A DNA stretch of 64,000 nt from Rhizobium sp. 18065. GTDB taxonomy: Bacteria > Pseudomonadota > Alphaproteobacteria > Rhizobiales > Rhizobiaceae. Position numbers and translations under genes: made by a program. Of this stretch, positions 10,773 to 18,460 are shown piece by piece (within the stretch, counting starts at the first letter, position 1; the number at the start of each line of letters is the position of its first letter). The stretch lies in NCBI RefSeq assembly GCF_902706095.1, contig NZ_CACSJP010000014.1, positions 1-64,000 on the forward strand, in the 5' to 3' direction. The notes under the pieces were generated by a model. It did no database searches. It was not told where the DNA came from and saw only the letters and a program-made list of their open reading frames with translations.

Positions 10773-12125
10773 TCACATATCCGGCGGCCGGACAATATCC
10801 CCCTCGATGACCTTTCGCCGGGCAATTTCTTTTTTCATCTCCTGGAAAAGCGGATGCGCCTGAGGCTGCCCGGCCATGATCCAGTCTTTCAGCATCGATG
10901 GTGCAAATAGCCCTTCGGACGCAACGATTGCGGCCCCGACAAGACCGGAAGAGCTGCCCATCTGGGAGCGGATGATCTGCATGTCGCGGCTGACGAGGGG
11001 GTGGCAGGCACCGTAGATGGCCTCCCGTGCGGAGGCGAGAAGAATGTCATTGGTCTGCGCGATCGAGCCGGACAGCACGATGAGCGCGGGGTTCAGCATG
11101 TTGGCGAGCGTCGCAACCACCTGGCCGATCAGCCGGCCGCTCTGAGCCAGGATATCGATGGCGGCGGCATCGCCCATCTGGGCGGCCTGGGCGACTTCCA
11201 GTGCCGTGATGTCGGCGCCACGCCGAACGAGATCGGCGATAACCGGGCTGGTGCCGTTCTCTGCCGCAAGCCTACCATCCTGGGCGATGCGATCCGATCC
11301 CGCCATCGCCTCAAGAGTGCCTGTCCTTTCGCCTACGGTGACCGGAACAGAACCGATGAGGCCGACGGCCCCCTGCGCGCCACGAAAGAGAATTCCGTCG
11401 CTTGCCAGCCCGGCCCCGATGCGTTTGCCGACCTTGACGAACATCATGGTGCGCTGATTGCGCCCGGCTCCGGCATGCAGTTCGCCCATCGTCATGGTCT
11501 CGACGCTGGAACGGAGCCAGACGGGCGCATCGAAGGCCGCAACGAGTGTTTCGACCAGCGGAAAACTCTCCCAGCCCGGCAGGACGCCGGGGGTGGCGCG
11601 TTGGAAAAGCGTCTCGGCACCGTCGGAGACGGCGCCTGGAACCGAGATGGAGATGCCGTAGAGCTGGATGTCCGAATGCCGTTCCAGGATCCAGCGAAAA
11701 AGCGTGACCAGACGATCGGCGAGGGCGGACACAGGTTGGCTGAGCTCGGTCGCCTCGTGATGCTCCATGAGCAGGGAGCCGCCGAGATCGGCAATCCCGA
11801 CGCCGAGCGCGGTTTGGTCGAGCGTGGCAACGAGGATGCGGCCGCGATCTGTGGCAAATCGCACAAGGCGCGGCGCCCGCCCACCGGATGCGGTCGCAAG
11901 TTCGCTTTCGTCGACCAGACCGAGTTCGCCGAGCGTACCCAAGCGGTCTGCGACGACCGCGCGGCCGAGTTCACTCTGCCGCTCGATTTCCTGGCGTGTG
12001 GTGGCCTGTTCTGTCCGCACCAGATTGAGAATTTCGACAAGGCTCGGCGCCGCGGTCTCGGTGACGCGGGGCCGGCCTTTGCGCCGGGGAGCGGCGTCAT
12101 TTGCCGCGGTTGCCGTCGTCGGCAT
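10773..12125 (-). CDS. ROK-family transcriptional repressor
   Basis: 450 residues. An N-terminal winged helix (SLVEILNLVRTEQATTRQEIERQSELGRAV region, about 28-75) precedes a ROK sugar-kinase-like domain with GISISVPGAV and KRIGAGLASDG. The zinc-binding Cys cluster CxCGxxGC of sugar-kinase ROK proteins is not seen, as expected for some regulators. It is divergent from the sugar operon starting at 12313, with an inverted repeat between them at 12198-12220, and so most likely represses both directions until the sugar or its phosphate binds. Confidence 0.88.
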   Translation of the reverse strand: MPTTATAANDAAPRRKGRPRVTETAAPSLVEILNLVRTEQATTRQEIERQSELGRAVVADRLGTLGELGLVDESELATASGGRAPRLVRFATDRGRILVATLDQTALGVGIADLGGSLLMEHHEATELSQPVSALADRLVTLFRWILERHSDIQLYGISISVPGAVSDGAETLFQRATPGVLPGWESFPLVETLVAAFDAPVWLRSSVETMTMGELHAGAGRNQRTMMFVKVGKRIGAGLASDGILFRGAQGAVGLIGSVPVTVGERTGTLEAMAGSDRIAQDGRLAAENGTSPVIADLVRRGADITALEVAQAAQMGDAAAIDILAQSGRLIGQVVATLANMLNPALIVLSGSIAQTNDILLASAREAIYGACHPLVSRDMQIIRSQMGSSSGLVGAAIVASEGLFAPSMLKDWIMAGQPQAHPLFQEMKKEIARRKVIEGDIVRPPDM

Positions 12126-12197
12126 GAATTCTTCCTTCCGGCGGATTCGCCCTCTCCATCCTTCTTAAAGCGGAGGCTTCCGACTGGCAACATCGAT

Positions 12198-12220
12198 CTT
12201 TTGCATTAAATCAGCAAAAG
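12198..12220. promoter_or_regulatory. Candidate operator between ROK regulator and sugar operon
   Basis: CTTTTGC (12198-12204) and GCAAAAG (12214-12220) form a perfect 7-base inverted repeat with a 9-base A/T-rich centre, 23 bases in all. It lies 73 bases before the ROK start and 26 bases upstream of a TTGACA element, a good place for repression of the divergent promoters. Binding by the ROK protein is inferred. Confidence 0.55.
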
Positions 12221-12245
12221 TATGCTTAGTTATGCAGGTAAATAG

Positions 12246-12274
12246 TTGACATGCACTTTTTATGGACGTAAGAC
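12246..12274 (+). promoter_or_regulatory. Candidate sigma-70 promoter of the sugar operon
   Basis: TTGACA (12246-12251) matches the -35 consensus perfectly. A weak -10 (TAAGAC, 12269-12274) follows after 17 bases. It lies 40 bases ahead of the start codon at 12313. Confidence 0.45.
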
Positions 12275-12312
12275 AGCTCGCACATCAACACGGTCACTGG
12301 GAGGAGGCGCCG

Positions 12313-13125
12313 ATGTCGAACTTCAAGCTCGCCTATCATGCGAATTGCTGGGGCAGTCTTGGCGGAGACGCAGTCGGCGTCACGTCAATCACCAATCTCG
12401 CCTACCGCACCTTTGGCGACATGCGTCGCGCCTTTGCCGACATCGCGTCGGCGGGTTATGAGGGCGTCGAGCTCTTCGACGGCAATCTTCTCGATTTCGG
12501 CGTGGACGAGATGCGGGCTCTGCTTGCCGACAACGGGCTGACGCTCGTGGCAACCTATGCCGGCGGCAACTTCATCTTCGACGATATCCTGCCGGAGGAA
12601 CTGGCCCGGGTGACCCGCGCGGCGGATCGTGCCGCCGAGCTCGGGGCCCCGCATCTCGTCGTCGGCGGTGGGGCCAAACGCTTCGATGGCATCCGCGAGG
12701 CTGACTATCACAAGCTCGCAGCCGCGCTCGACCGCGTGAAGGAAATCGCCGAGGCACGCGGCCTCACCGCCCATTACCACCCGCATCTCTCGACGATCGT
12801 CGAGGGGCCGGCGGAGGTGCGCAAGATCTTTGCGCTCACCGGCATTCATTTCTGCCCGGACACGGCCCATCTCGCCGCTGCCGGCGGCGATCCTGCCGCA
12901 CTTGTCCGCGAGCATGCGGCGCGCATCTCCTATGTCCATCTCAAGGGTTTCCAGAAAGAACCCTTCGCCTTCACGCCGATCGATCGCGGCGACGTGCCGA
13001 CGGACGACATCATCGCAGCCCTTCGGGAGGTTGGCTTCGATGGCTGGGTCTGCACCGAGCTCGATTCATGGTCTGACCCACTCGAAGGTGCGAAGGCGAG
13101 CATGACCTATCTAAAATCGGCCTGA
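12313..13125 (+). CDS. Sugar phosphate isomerase/epimerase (AP-endonuclease 2 fold)
   Basis: 270 residues of the xylose-isomerase-like TIM barrel seen in IolE, IolI and related sugar isomerases. Metal-site elements are visible: an early His in YHANCWG, GYEGVELFDG, HYHPH (about 155), FCPDTAHL (about 178), YVHLKG (about 205) and a late acid in CTELD. The start at 12313 is chosen for GGGAGGAGGC just upstream rather than an earlier ATG at 12262. It is the first gene of the rightward sugar operon and likely isomerises a keto-intermediate made by the dehydrogenase at 14399. Confidence 0.85.
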   Translation: MSNFKLAYHANCWGSLGGDAVGVTSITNLAYRTFGDMRRAFADIASAGYEGVELFDGNLLDFGVDEMRALLADNGLTLVATYAGGNFIFDDILPEELARVTRAADRAAELGAPHLVVGGGAKRFDGIREADYHKLAAALDRVKEIAEARGLTAHYHPHLSTIVEGPAEVRKIFALTGIHFCPDTAHLAAAGGDPAALVREHAARISYVHLKGFQKEPFAFTPIDRGDVPTDDIIAALREVGFDGWVCTELDSWSDPLEGAKASMTYLKSA

Positions 13126-13170
13126 CGGCCGCGACCGGGGCGCATGCCCCACTTTCGGGAGGAGAAAGTG

Positions 13171-14292
13171 ATGATAAAGAGACGAACCCTGTTGGGCACT
13201 GCCGCCGTGTTGGCGCTTGCCTGCACTTACTCAGCGCCGGCCTTCGCCGACCCTGACAGCGCCCTGGCCGCGCTCCAGCAGACGGTCCTGTCCGAGGGAC
13301 CGTCGGGCGAAGATCCCTCGCCAGCCGCCGATGTTACTCTGTCCGACGAGGAGCTGGCGACGATCAAGGCCATGAATGCGACGGCCGCGATCGTCATGCA
13401 CTACGGTGGCAACGACTGGTCACGCGCCCAGATCAACGGCCTTCAGACCCAATTCGCCGCGATGGGCATCAAGGTGCTTGCGGTGACCGATGCCGGCTTC
13501 AAGCCGGAAAAACAGGTCTCCGACCTTGAGACCATCATGGCGCAGAAGCCAAATGTCATCGTCTCCATCCCGACGGATCCGACAGCGACGGCCGCCGCCT
13601 ACAAGGCTGCTGCGGAGGCCGGCACCAAGCTTGTCTTTATGGACAATGTCCCGGCCGGATTTCAGGCTGGAAAGGACTATGTTTCGGTCGTCTCTGCCGA
13701 TAACTACGGCAACGGCGTCGCCTCAGCGCATTTGATGGCCAAGGCTCTGAACGGTGAGGGCGATATCGGTCTGGTCTTCCATGCCGCCGACTTCTTCGTC
13801 ACCAAGCAGCGTTACGATGCTTTCAAGGCGACGATTGCCTCCGATTACCCCAATATCAAGATCGTGGCCGAGCAGGGCATCGGCGGACCTGATTTCTCGG
13901 GCGATGCGGAAAAGGCGGCCTCTGCGATCCTCACGTCCAACCCCACCATCAAGGGCATCTGGGCGGTCTGGGACGTGCCGGCCGAAGGCGTGATTTCGGC
14001 GGCCCGTGTCGCGGGTCGCGACGATCTCGTCATCACCACGATCGACCTCGGGGAAAACGTGGCGATCTCGATGGCCCAGGGCGGCTTCGTCAAGGGGCTC
14101 GGCGCGCAGCGGCCTTATGATGCCGGCGTCGTCGAAGCCAAGCTGGCCGGCTATGCGCTGCTCGGCAAGGAAGCGCCGGCCTTCGTCGCATTGCCCGCCC
14201 TTCCGGTGACCCGGGACACGCTGCTCGACGGCTGGAAGGCGGTCTATTCCACCGAGGCGACCGACAACATCAAGACGAGCCTCGGACAGTGA
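13171..14292 (+). CDS. CUT2 ABC transporter sugar-binding protein
   Basis: 373 residues with a classic signal peptide (MIKRRTLLGTAAVLALAC ... APAFA) and a Peripla_BP_4 domain. It would capture the substrate in the periplasm for the ATPase and permease encoded downstream. GGGAGGAG precedes ATG 13171. It is clearly related to the cytosolic protein at 9731-10762. The substrate is not identifiable; a sugar or polyol is expected from the dehydrogenase and isomerase next door. Confidence 0.92.
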   Translation: MIKRRTLLGTAAVLALACTYSAPAFADPDSALAALQQTVLSEGPSGEDPSPAADVTLSDEELATIKAMNATAAIVMHYGGNDWSRAQINGLQTQFAAMGIKVLAVTDAGFKPEKQVSDLETIMAQKPNVIVSIPTDPTATAAAYKAAAEAGTKLVFMDNVPAGFQAGKDYVSVVSADNYGNGVASAHLMAKALNGEGDIGLVFHAADFFVTKQRYDAFKATIASDYPNIKIVAEQGIGGPDFSGDAEKAASAILTSNPTIKGIWAVWDVPAEGVISAARVAGRDDLVITTIDLGENVAISMAQGGFVKGLGAQRPYDAGVVEAKLAGYALLGKEAPAFVALPALPVTRDTLLDGWKAVYSTEATDNIKTSLGQ

Positions 14293-14298
14293 TCCGCA

Positions 14299-14329
14299 GG
14301 ACACGGGGTGCCTCTCGCGCCCCGTGTCC
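14299..14329 (+). terminator. Intercistronic hairpin after the binding-protein gene
   Basis: GGACACGGGG (14299-14308) pairs perfectly with CCCCGTGTCC (14320-14329) around an 11-base loop and has no T run. It lies 7 bases after the binding-protein stop. In ABC operons such hairpins protect the upstream message, so the binding protein is made in excess over the membrane parts; that is the inferred role. Confidence 0.65.
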
Positions 14330-14398
14330 GACACGATCCGGCCTTTGCCGGCAGTCGAACTTGGCGCCCAAAGGGCGAGCTTTTTCAGGAGAAAACCG

Positions 14399-15565
14399 AT
14401 GACCAAAGTGATGAACGTCGCCATGATCGGTGGCGGCTTCATGGGCAAGGCGCATGCCATGGCCTATGCCTCGATGCCAATGTTCTTCTGGCCCGCACCG
14501 GCCATTCCCCACCGCAAGGTCGTCGTCGACGTGACCGACGGCATGGCCGAGGAAGCGCGCCAGCGCTACGGTTTCGAGGAAGCGTCGTCTGACTGGCGCG
14601 CTGTCGTCAACCGGCCGGATATCGACGTCGTCGATATCTGCACGCCGAACAACGTGCATGCCGAGATCGCCATTGGGGCCGCCAAGGCCGGCAAGCACAT
14701 CATCTGCGAAAAGCCGCTTGCCCGCACCGTCGAAGAGGCGAGGGCGATGCATGACGCGGTGAAAGCCGCCGGCGTCATTCACATGGTGGCCTTCAATTAT
14801 CGCCGCACGCCGGCCGTGGCGCTCGCGAAGAAGTACATCGACGAGGGGCGCATAGGCCGGATCCTGAATTTCCGCGGCACCTATCTGCAGGACTGGTCGG
14901 CTGACCCGGATTCGCCCCTCTCCTGGCGCTTCCAGAAGAAGATCGCCGGCTCCGGCACGGTCGGCGACATCGCCACCCATGTCGTCGATCTCGCCCATTA
15001 TCTCGTCGGCCCGATCGCAGAGGTCAACGCGATCACGACGACCTACAACAAGACGCGACCGCTGCAACAGGGCGGCGTCGACAAGCTCGGCGCGGCGGAA
15101 AAGGCCGCCGATGCAGAACGCGGCGAGGTGGATGTTGATGATGAGGTCATCTCCATGCTGAGATTCGAGGGCGGCGCGATCGGCAGCCTGGAAGCGACCC
15201 GCAACGCCTATGGCCGCAACAATTTCATCACGCTGGAAATCCACGGCACCAAAGGCTCGATCCACTTCAACTACGAGCGCCGCGATGAGCTTCAGGTGAT
15301 GTTTGCCGACGACCCGGCGGATGCGCGGGGATTCCGCACCGTCTATACCGGCCCGGCCCATCCTTATGGCAACGGCCTGTGGCCAATTCCCGGTCTCGGC
15401 ATCGGTTATTCGGAAACTAAGATCGTTGAATGCTACGATTTCTTCTCGGCCATCGCGAAGAACCGGCAGCCGAGCCCGAACTTTGAGGATGGCTTGCTGA
15501 CGGAGCTCGTCGCCGACGCCCTTATCCGTTCCGGCGAAACCGGACTGTGGGAGAAGGTGGGATGA
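14399..15565 (+). CDS. Gfo/Idh/MocA-family NAD(P)-dependent dehydrogenase
   Basis: 388 residues. The Rossmann motif AMIGGGFMGKAHA is at about 9-21, and the family's EKPLA lysine motif at about 103. The C-terminal domain contains GTVGDIATHVVDLAHY with the expected catalytic-region His. The start at 14399 has AGGAG eight bases upstream. It probably oxidises the imported sugar or polyol to a keto form for the isomerase. Its stop overlaps the start of the ATPase gene (ATGA), so they are coupled. Confidence 0.9.
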   Translation: MTKVMNVAMIGGGFMGKAHAMAYASMPMFFWPAPAIPHRKVVVDVTDGMAEEARQRYGFEEASSDWRAVVNRPDIDVVDICTPNNVHAEIAIGAAKAGKHIICEKPLARTVEEARAMHDAVKAAGVIHMVAFNYRRTPAVALAKKYIDEGRIGRILNFRGTYLQDWSADPDSPLSWRFQKKIAGSGTVGDIATHVVDLAHYLVGPIAEVNAITTTYNKTRPLQQGGVDKLGAAEKAADAERGEVDVDDEVISMLRFEGGAIGSLEATRNAYGRNNFITLEIHGTKGSIHFNYERRDELQVMFADDPADARGFRTVYTGPAHPYGNGLWPIPGLGIGYSETKIVECYDFFSAIAKNRQPSPNFEDGLLTELVADALIRSGETGLWEKVG

Positions 15566-17136
15566 GTACGAGCGCCGCTGCGGTCCGCATGACCGGCATA
15601 TCCAAGACCTTCGGCGGCGTGCGTGCGCTGGACGACGTGTCCTTCGAGGTCATGCCCGGCGAGGTCCATGCGCTGCTGGGCGGCAACGGCGCCGGCAAGT
15701 CGACGATCCTCAAGGTGCTGAACGGCGTGCATCGTCCCGACAAGGGCTCAATCGAGGTCGGTGGAGAGCCCTTGTCAACTCATTCACCGGAGGCGTCGCG
15801 GGCTGCCGGGATCGCCATGAACTACCAGGAAATGAGCCTTGTCCCGACGCTGACCGTGGCGCAGAACATCTTCCTGACGCGGGAGTATCGCGCCGGCACG
15901 GGGCTCATCGACGACCACGAGGCGGAGAAGCGTGCGGCGGACATATTCGCCATGCTCGACGTCTTCGTCGATCCGAAGGCCCTGGTCGGCGATCTCGGTG
16001 CCGGCCAGAAGCAACTGACGGAGATCGCGAAGGCGATCTCCCAGGATGCGACCGTGCTGGTACTGGACGAACCGTCAACGGCGCTCGCCGTGTCCGATGT
16101 CGAGCGGCTCTTCGTCTTCCTGCGCAAGCTGAAGGCAAAGGGCGTGGCGATCATCTATGTCAGCCACCGCATGGATGAGATTGCCCGCATTGCCGACCGC
16201 GCGACGATCCTGCGTGACGGCCGGCATGTCATCACGGCGCCGCTCAGTGAGCTGCCGATCGACACGATGATCGAGCATATCGTCGGCCGGCGCTCGAAGG
16301 GACTGTCGGACGTCGAGCGCGGCGTGGCCGTGAAGGGCGACGTGCTGCTGGAGCTCGACAATGTCAGCGGTCGCCACAAGCCGGAGAACGTGTCCCTGAC
16401 GCTGCATCGCGGCGAAGTGCTGGGCCTCGCGGGCCTGCTCGGATCAGGCCGTTCCTCGCTGGCGCGGGTCATGGCCGGCATTGATCCGGTGGCCAAGGGC
16501 GAAATCCGGATCCAGGGCCGCACCGTCACGATCCGTAAGCCGGGCGATGCGATTGCCGCCGGTGTCGCGCTGGTGCCGGAAGCGCGCGCCACGCAGGGCA
16601 TCATCCCTGATCATTCGGTCGCGTCCAACATGATCCTTGCCGTCATCGACAGGCTGTCCAAGAGTGGCCTCGTCGATACCAAGGCGGCGAACGACCTGAC
16701 GGACGCGCAAATCGAGCGCCTGCGCGTGAAAACGGCGAGCCGCGACCATGCGGTCTCGACCCTTTCCGGCGGCAACCAGCAGAAGGTCGTCATCGGCAAG
16801 TGGCTCGCCACCAATCCCGACATCCTCATCCTCGACGAGCCGACCGCAGGCATCGATATCGGTTCCAAGTCCGAAATTATTCGCCTGGTGCGGGAACTCG
16901 CAGCCGCCGGCAAAGGCATCATCATGATCTCGTCCGAGCTGTCCGAACTGCTGACCGCCTGCGATCGCATTCTCGTCATGGCTGACGGGCGCGTTCACCA
17001 GGACCTGCCGCGCGAGGCGCTGGAAGATCCGTCCGTGCCCGCCGATGACCTAGCCCACCGTCTCCAGGCCGCCGAACAGCGGCTCCAGATCGAAATTCAG
17101 AAGGCCCTTGCGGTCCAGGAGGTTTCCCATGGCTAA
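15562..17136 (+). CDS. CUT2 sugar ABC transporter ATPase (two nucleotide-binding domains)
   Basis: 524 residues with two ABC domains in tandem, as in RbsA and MglA. First domain: Walker A GGNGAGKST (about 39-47), signature-region DLGAGQKQL, Walker B VLVLDEPSTAL. Second domain: a degenerate Walker A (GLLGSGRSS), signature LSGGNQQK, Walker B ILILDEPTAG. It supplies energy to the permease at 17129. The gene overlaps the preceding one by 4 bases and the next by 8. Confidence 0.95.
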   Translation: MSTSAAAVRMTGISKTFGGVRALDDVSFEVMPGEVHALLGGNGAGKSTILKVLNGVHRPDKGSIEVGGEPLSTHSPEASRAAGIAMNYQEMSLVPTLTVAQNIFLTREYRAGTGLIDDHEAEKRAADIFAMLDVFVDPKALVGDLGAGQKQLTEIAKAISQDATVLVLDEPSTALAVSDVERLFVFLRKLKAKGVAIIYVSHRMDEIARIADRATILRDGRHVITAPLSELPIDTMIEHIVGRRSKGLSDVERGVAVKGDVLLELDNVSGRHKPENVSLTLHRGEVLGLAGLLGSGRSSLARVMAGIDPVAKGEIRIQGRTVTIRKPGDAIAAGVALVPEARATQGIIPDHSVASNMILAVIDRLSKSGLVDTKAANDLTDAQIERLRVKTASRDHAVSTLSGGNQQKVVIGKWLATNPDILILDEPTAGIDIGSKSEIIRLVRELAAAGKGIIMISSELSELLTACDRILVMADGRVHQDLPREALEDPSVPADDLAHRLQAAEQRLQIEIQKALAVQEVSHG

Positions 17137-18064
17137 CGCCTTCTTCGCCAACTGGCGCCAGAACATCATCTATATCGGCTTCGTCGTCATCTTCCTCGTC
17201 TTCGCGGTGACCCTGGCAGACAAGGGGTTCCTCAACCCCAACAACCTGCTCAACATCGTGCGGCAGACCGCGATGATCGCCGTTATGGCGATCGCCATGA
17301 CCTTCGTGCTCTCGGCGGGCGAAATCGACCTTTCGGTCGGTGCGGTCGCGGGCCTTGCGACGGTTACGGTCGCGATGGGCATCGCCGCAGGCGGGCCGAT
17401 CGTCGGCATCGGTGCCGGCATCGCCACGGGTCTTGCCGTCGGCATGTTCAACGGCTGGCTCACCACCCGCATCGGCATTCCGTCGTTCCTGACCACACTG
17501 GCCATGATGGGCATCGCCAAGGGCGTCGCCATGTGGATATCGGCGACAGCCGCCGTGCCGATCCTGTCGCCTGGCTATTCCTGGCTCTTCGGCGGCGGCA
17601 ATCTCGGGCCGGTGCCGGTGCTTATGCTCTGGATGGCGGTCCTCGGCGGCGTCGGCCACATCGTGCTGCGCCGCTCGGGCTTTGGCCGGCGGGTGCTGGC
17701 GACCGGCGGCGGCGAGACGGCGGCGCGCTATTCCGGCATCGACACCAAGGCGATCAAGTTCAAGGTGCTGGTCATCTCTTCGGTCGCGGCGGCGCTCGCC
17801 GGCATGCTTTATGCGGGGCGCCTGCAATCCGGCCGCTTCCAGCTCGGCGAGGGCGACGAACTTTCGGTCATCGCAGCAGCGGTGCTCGGCGGCACGAGCC
17901 TCTTCGGCGGCAGGGGAACCGTGATCGGCACCATCGTTGGCGCCCTGATGATCGGCCTCATCAACAACGGATTGATCCTCATGGGTCTGGAATTCAGCCA
18001 GCAATTGATCGCGCGCGGTGGCATCATCATTCTCGCCGTCGCGCTCAGCCAGAAGCGGAGCTGA
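17129..18064 (+). CDS. CUT2 sugar ABC transporter permease
   Basis: 311 residues with about 8-10 membrane segments, of the RbsC/BPD_transp_2 family. Typical stretches are AMTFVLSAGEIDLSVGAVAGL (residues 55-75 region) and GTSLFGGRGTVIGTIVGA near the C-terminus. AGGAGG seven bases ahead of ATG 17129 fixes the start, inside the ATPase gene's last codons. It forms the membrane channel for the sugar captured by the 13171-14292 protein. Confidence 0.94.
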   Translation: MANAFFANWRQNIIYIGFVVIFLVFAVTLADKGFLNPNNLLNIVRQTAMIAVMAIAMTFVLSAGEIDLSVGAVAGLATVTVAMGIAAGGPIVGIGAGIATGLAVGMFNGWLTTRIGIPSFLTTLAMMGIAKGVAMWISATAAVPILSPGYSWLFGGGNLGPVPVLMLWMAVLGGVGHIVLRRSGFGRRVLATGGGETAARYSGIDTKAIKFKVLVISSVAAALAGMLYAGRLQSGRFQLGEGDELSVIAAAVLGGTSLFGGRGTVIGTIVGALMIGLINNGLILMGLEFSQQLIARGGIIILAVALSQKRS

Positions 18065-18068
18065 GGCC

Positions 18069-18374
18069 ATGGTCGTTTCCCTCATCGCAACGCTGACAGC
18101 CCGCCCGGAAACGCGAGAGGAGCTTTCCCGCCTTCTCACCGAGCAGGTCAGGCCCACGCGCGCCGAACATGGCTGCATCGACTACAACCTTCATGTCGAT
18201 GCCAGCGATCCCTGCGTCTTCGTGTTCTACGAGAACTGGAAGAGCCAGGCGGACCTCGATGCACACATGAAAATGCCGCACCTCGAGCCTCTGCTGAGTC
18301 AGATCGACCGCCTGCTGGCAAAACCGATCGAGATGTGGCGGCTACACCCGGCGGAGTGCGCGGCGATCGGGTGA
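18069..18374 (+). CDS. ABM-domain (YgiN-like) small monooxygenase-fold protein
   Basis: 101 residues of the antibiotic biosynthesis monooxygenase ferredoxin-like fold: LIATLTARPE at the N-terminus, HGCIDYNLHVDASDP in the middle and FYENWKSQADLDAHMKMPHL later, which is typical of YgiN/LsrG-like proteins. It starts 4 bases after the permease stop and is the last gene of the sugar operon. Related operon-borne ABM proteins isomerise or oxidise small metabolites; here the reaction is unknown. Confidence 0.85.
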   Translation: MVVSLIATLTARPETREELSRLLTEQVRPTRAEHGCIDYNLHVDASDPCVFVFYENWKSQADLDAHMKMPHLEPLLSQIDRLLAKPIEMWRLHPAECAAIG

Positions 18375-18460
18375 CCGGATTGCGCATGACGAAAGATGAA
18401 ATCATTCGGCGCTCCAGCGAAACGGTCGTCTCTGATCTGTCTTGTCGTGAGCAAAAACGC

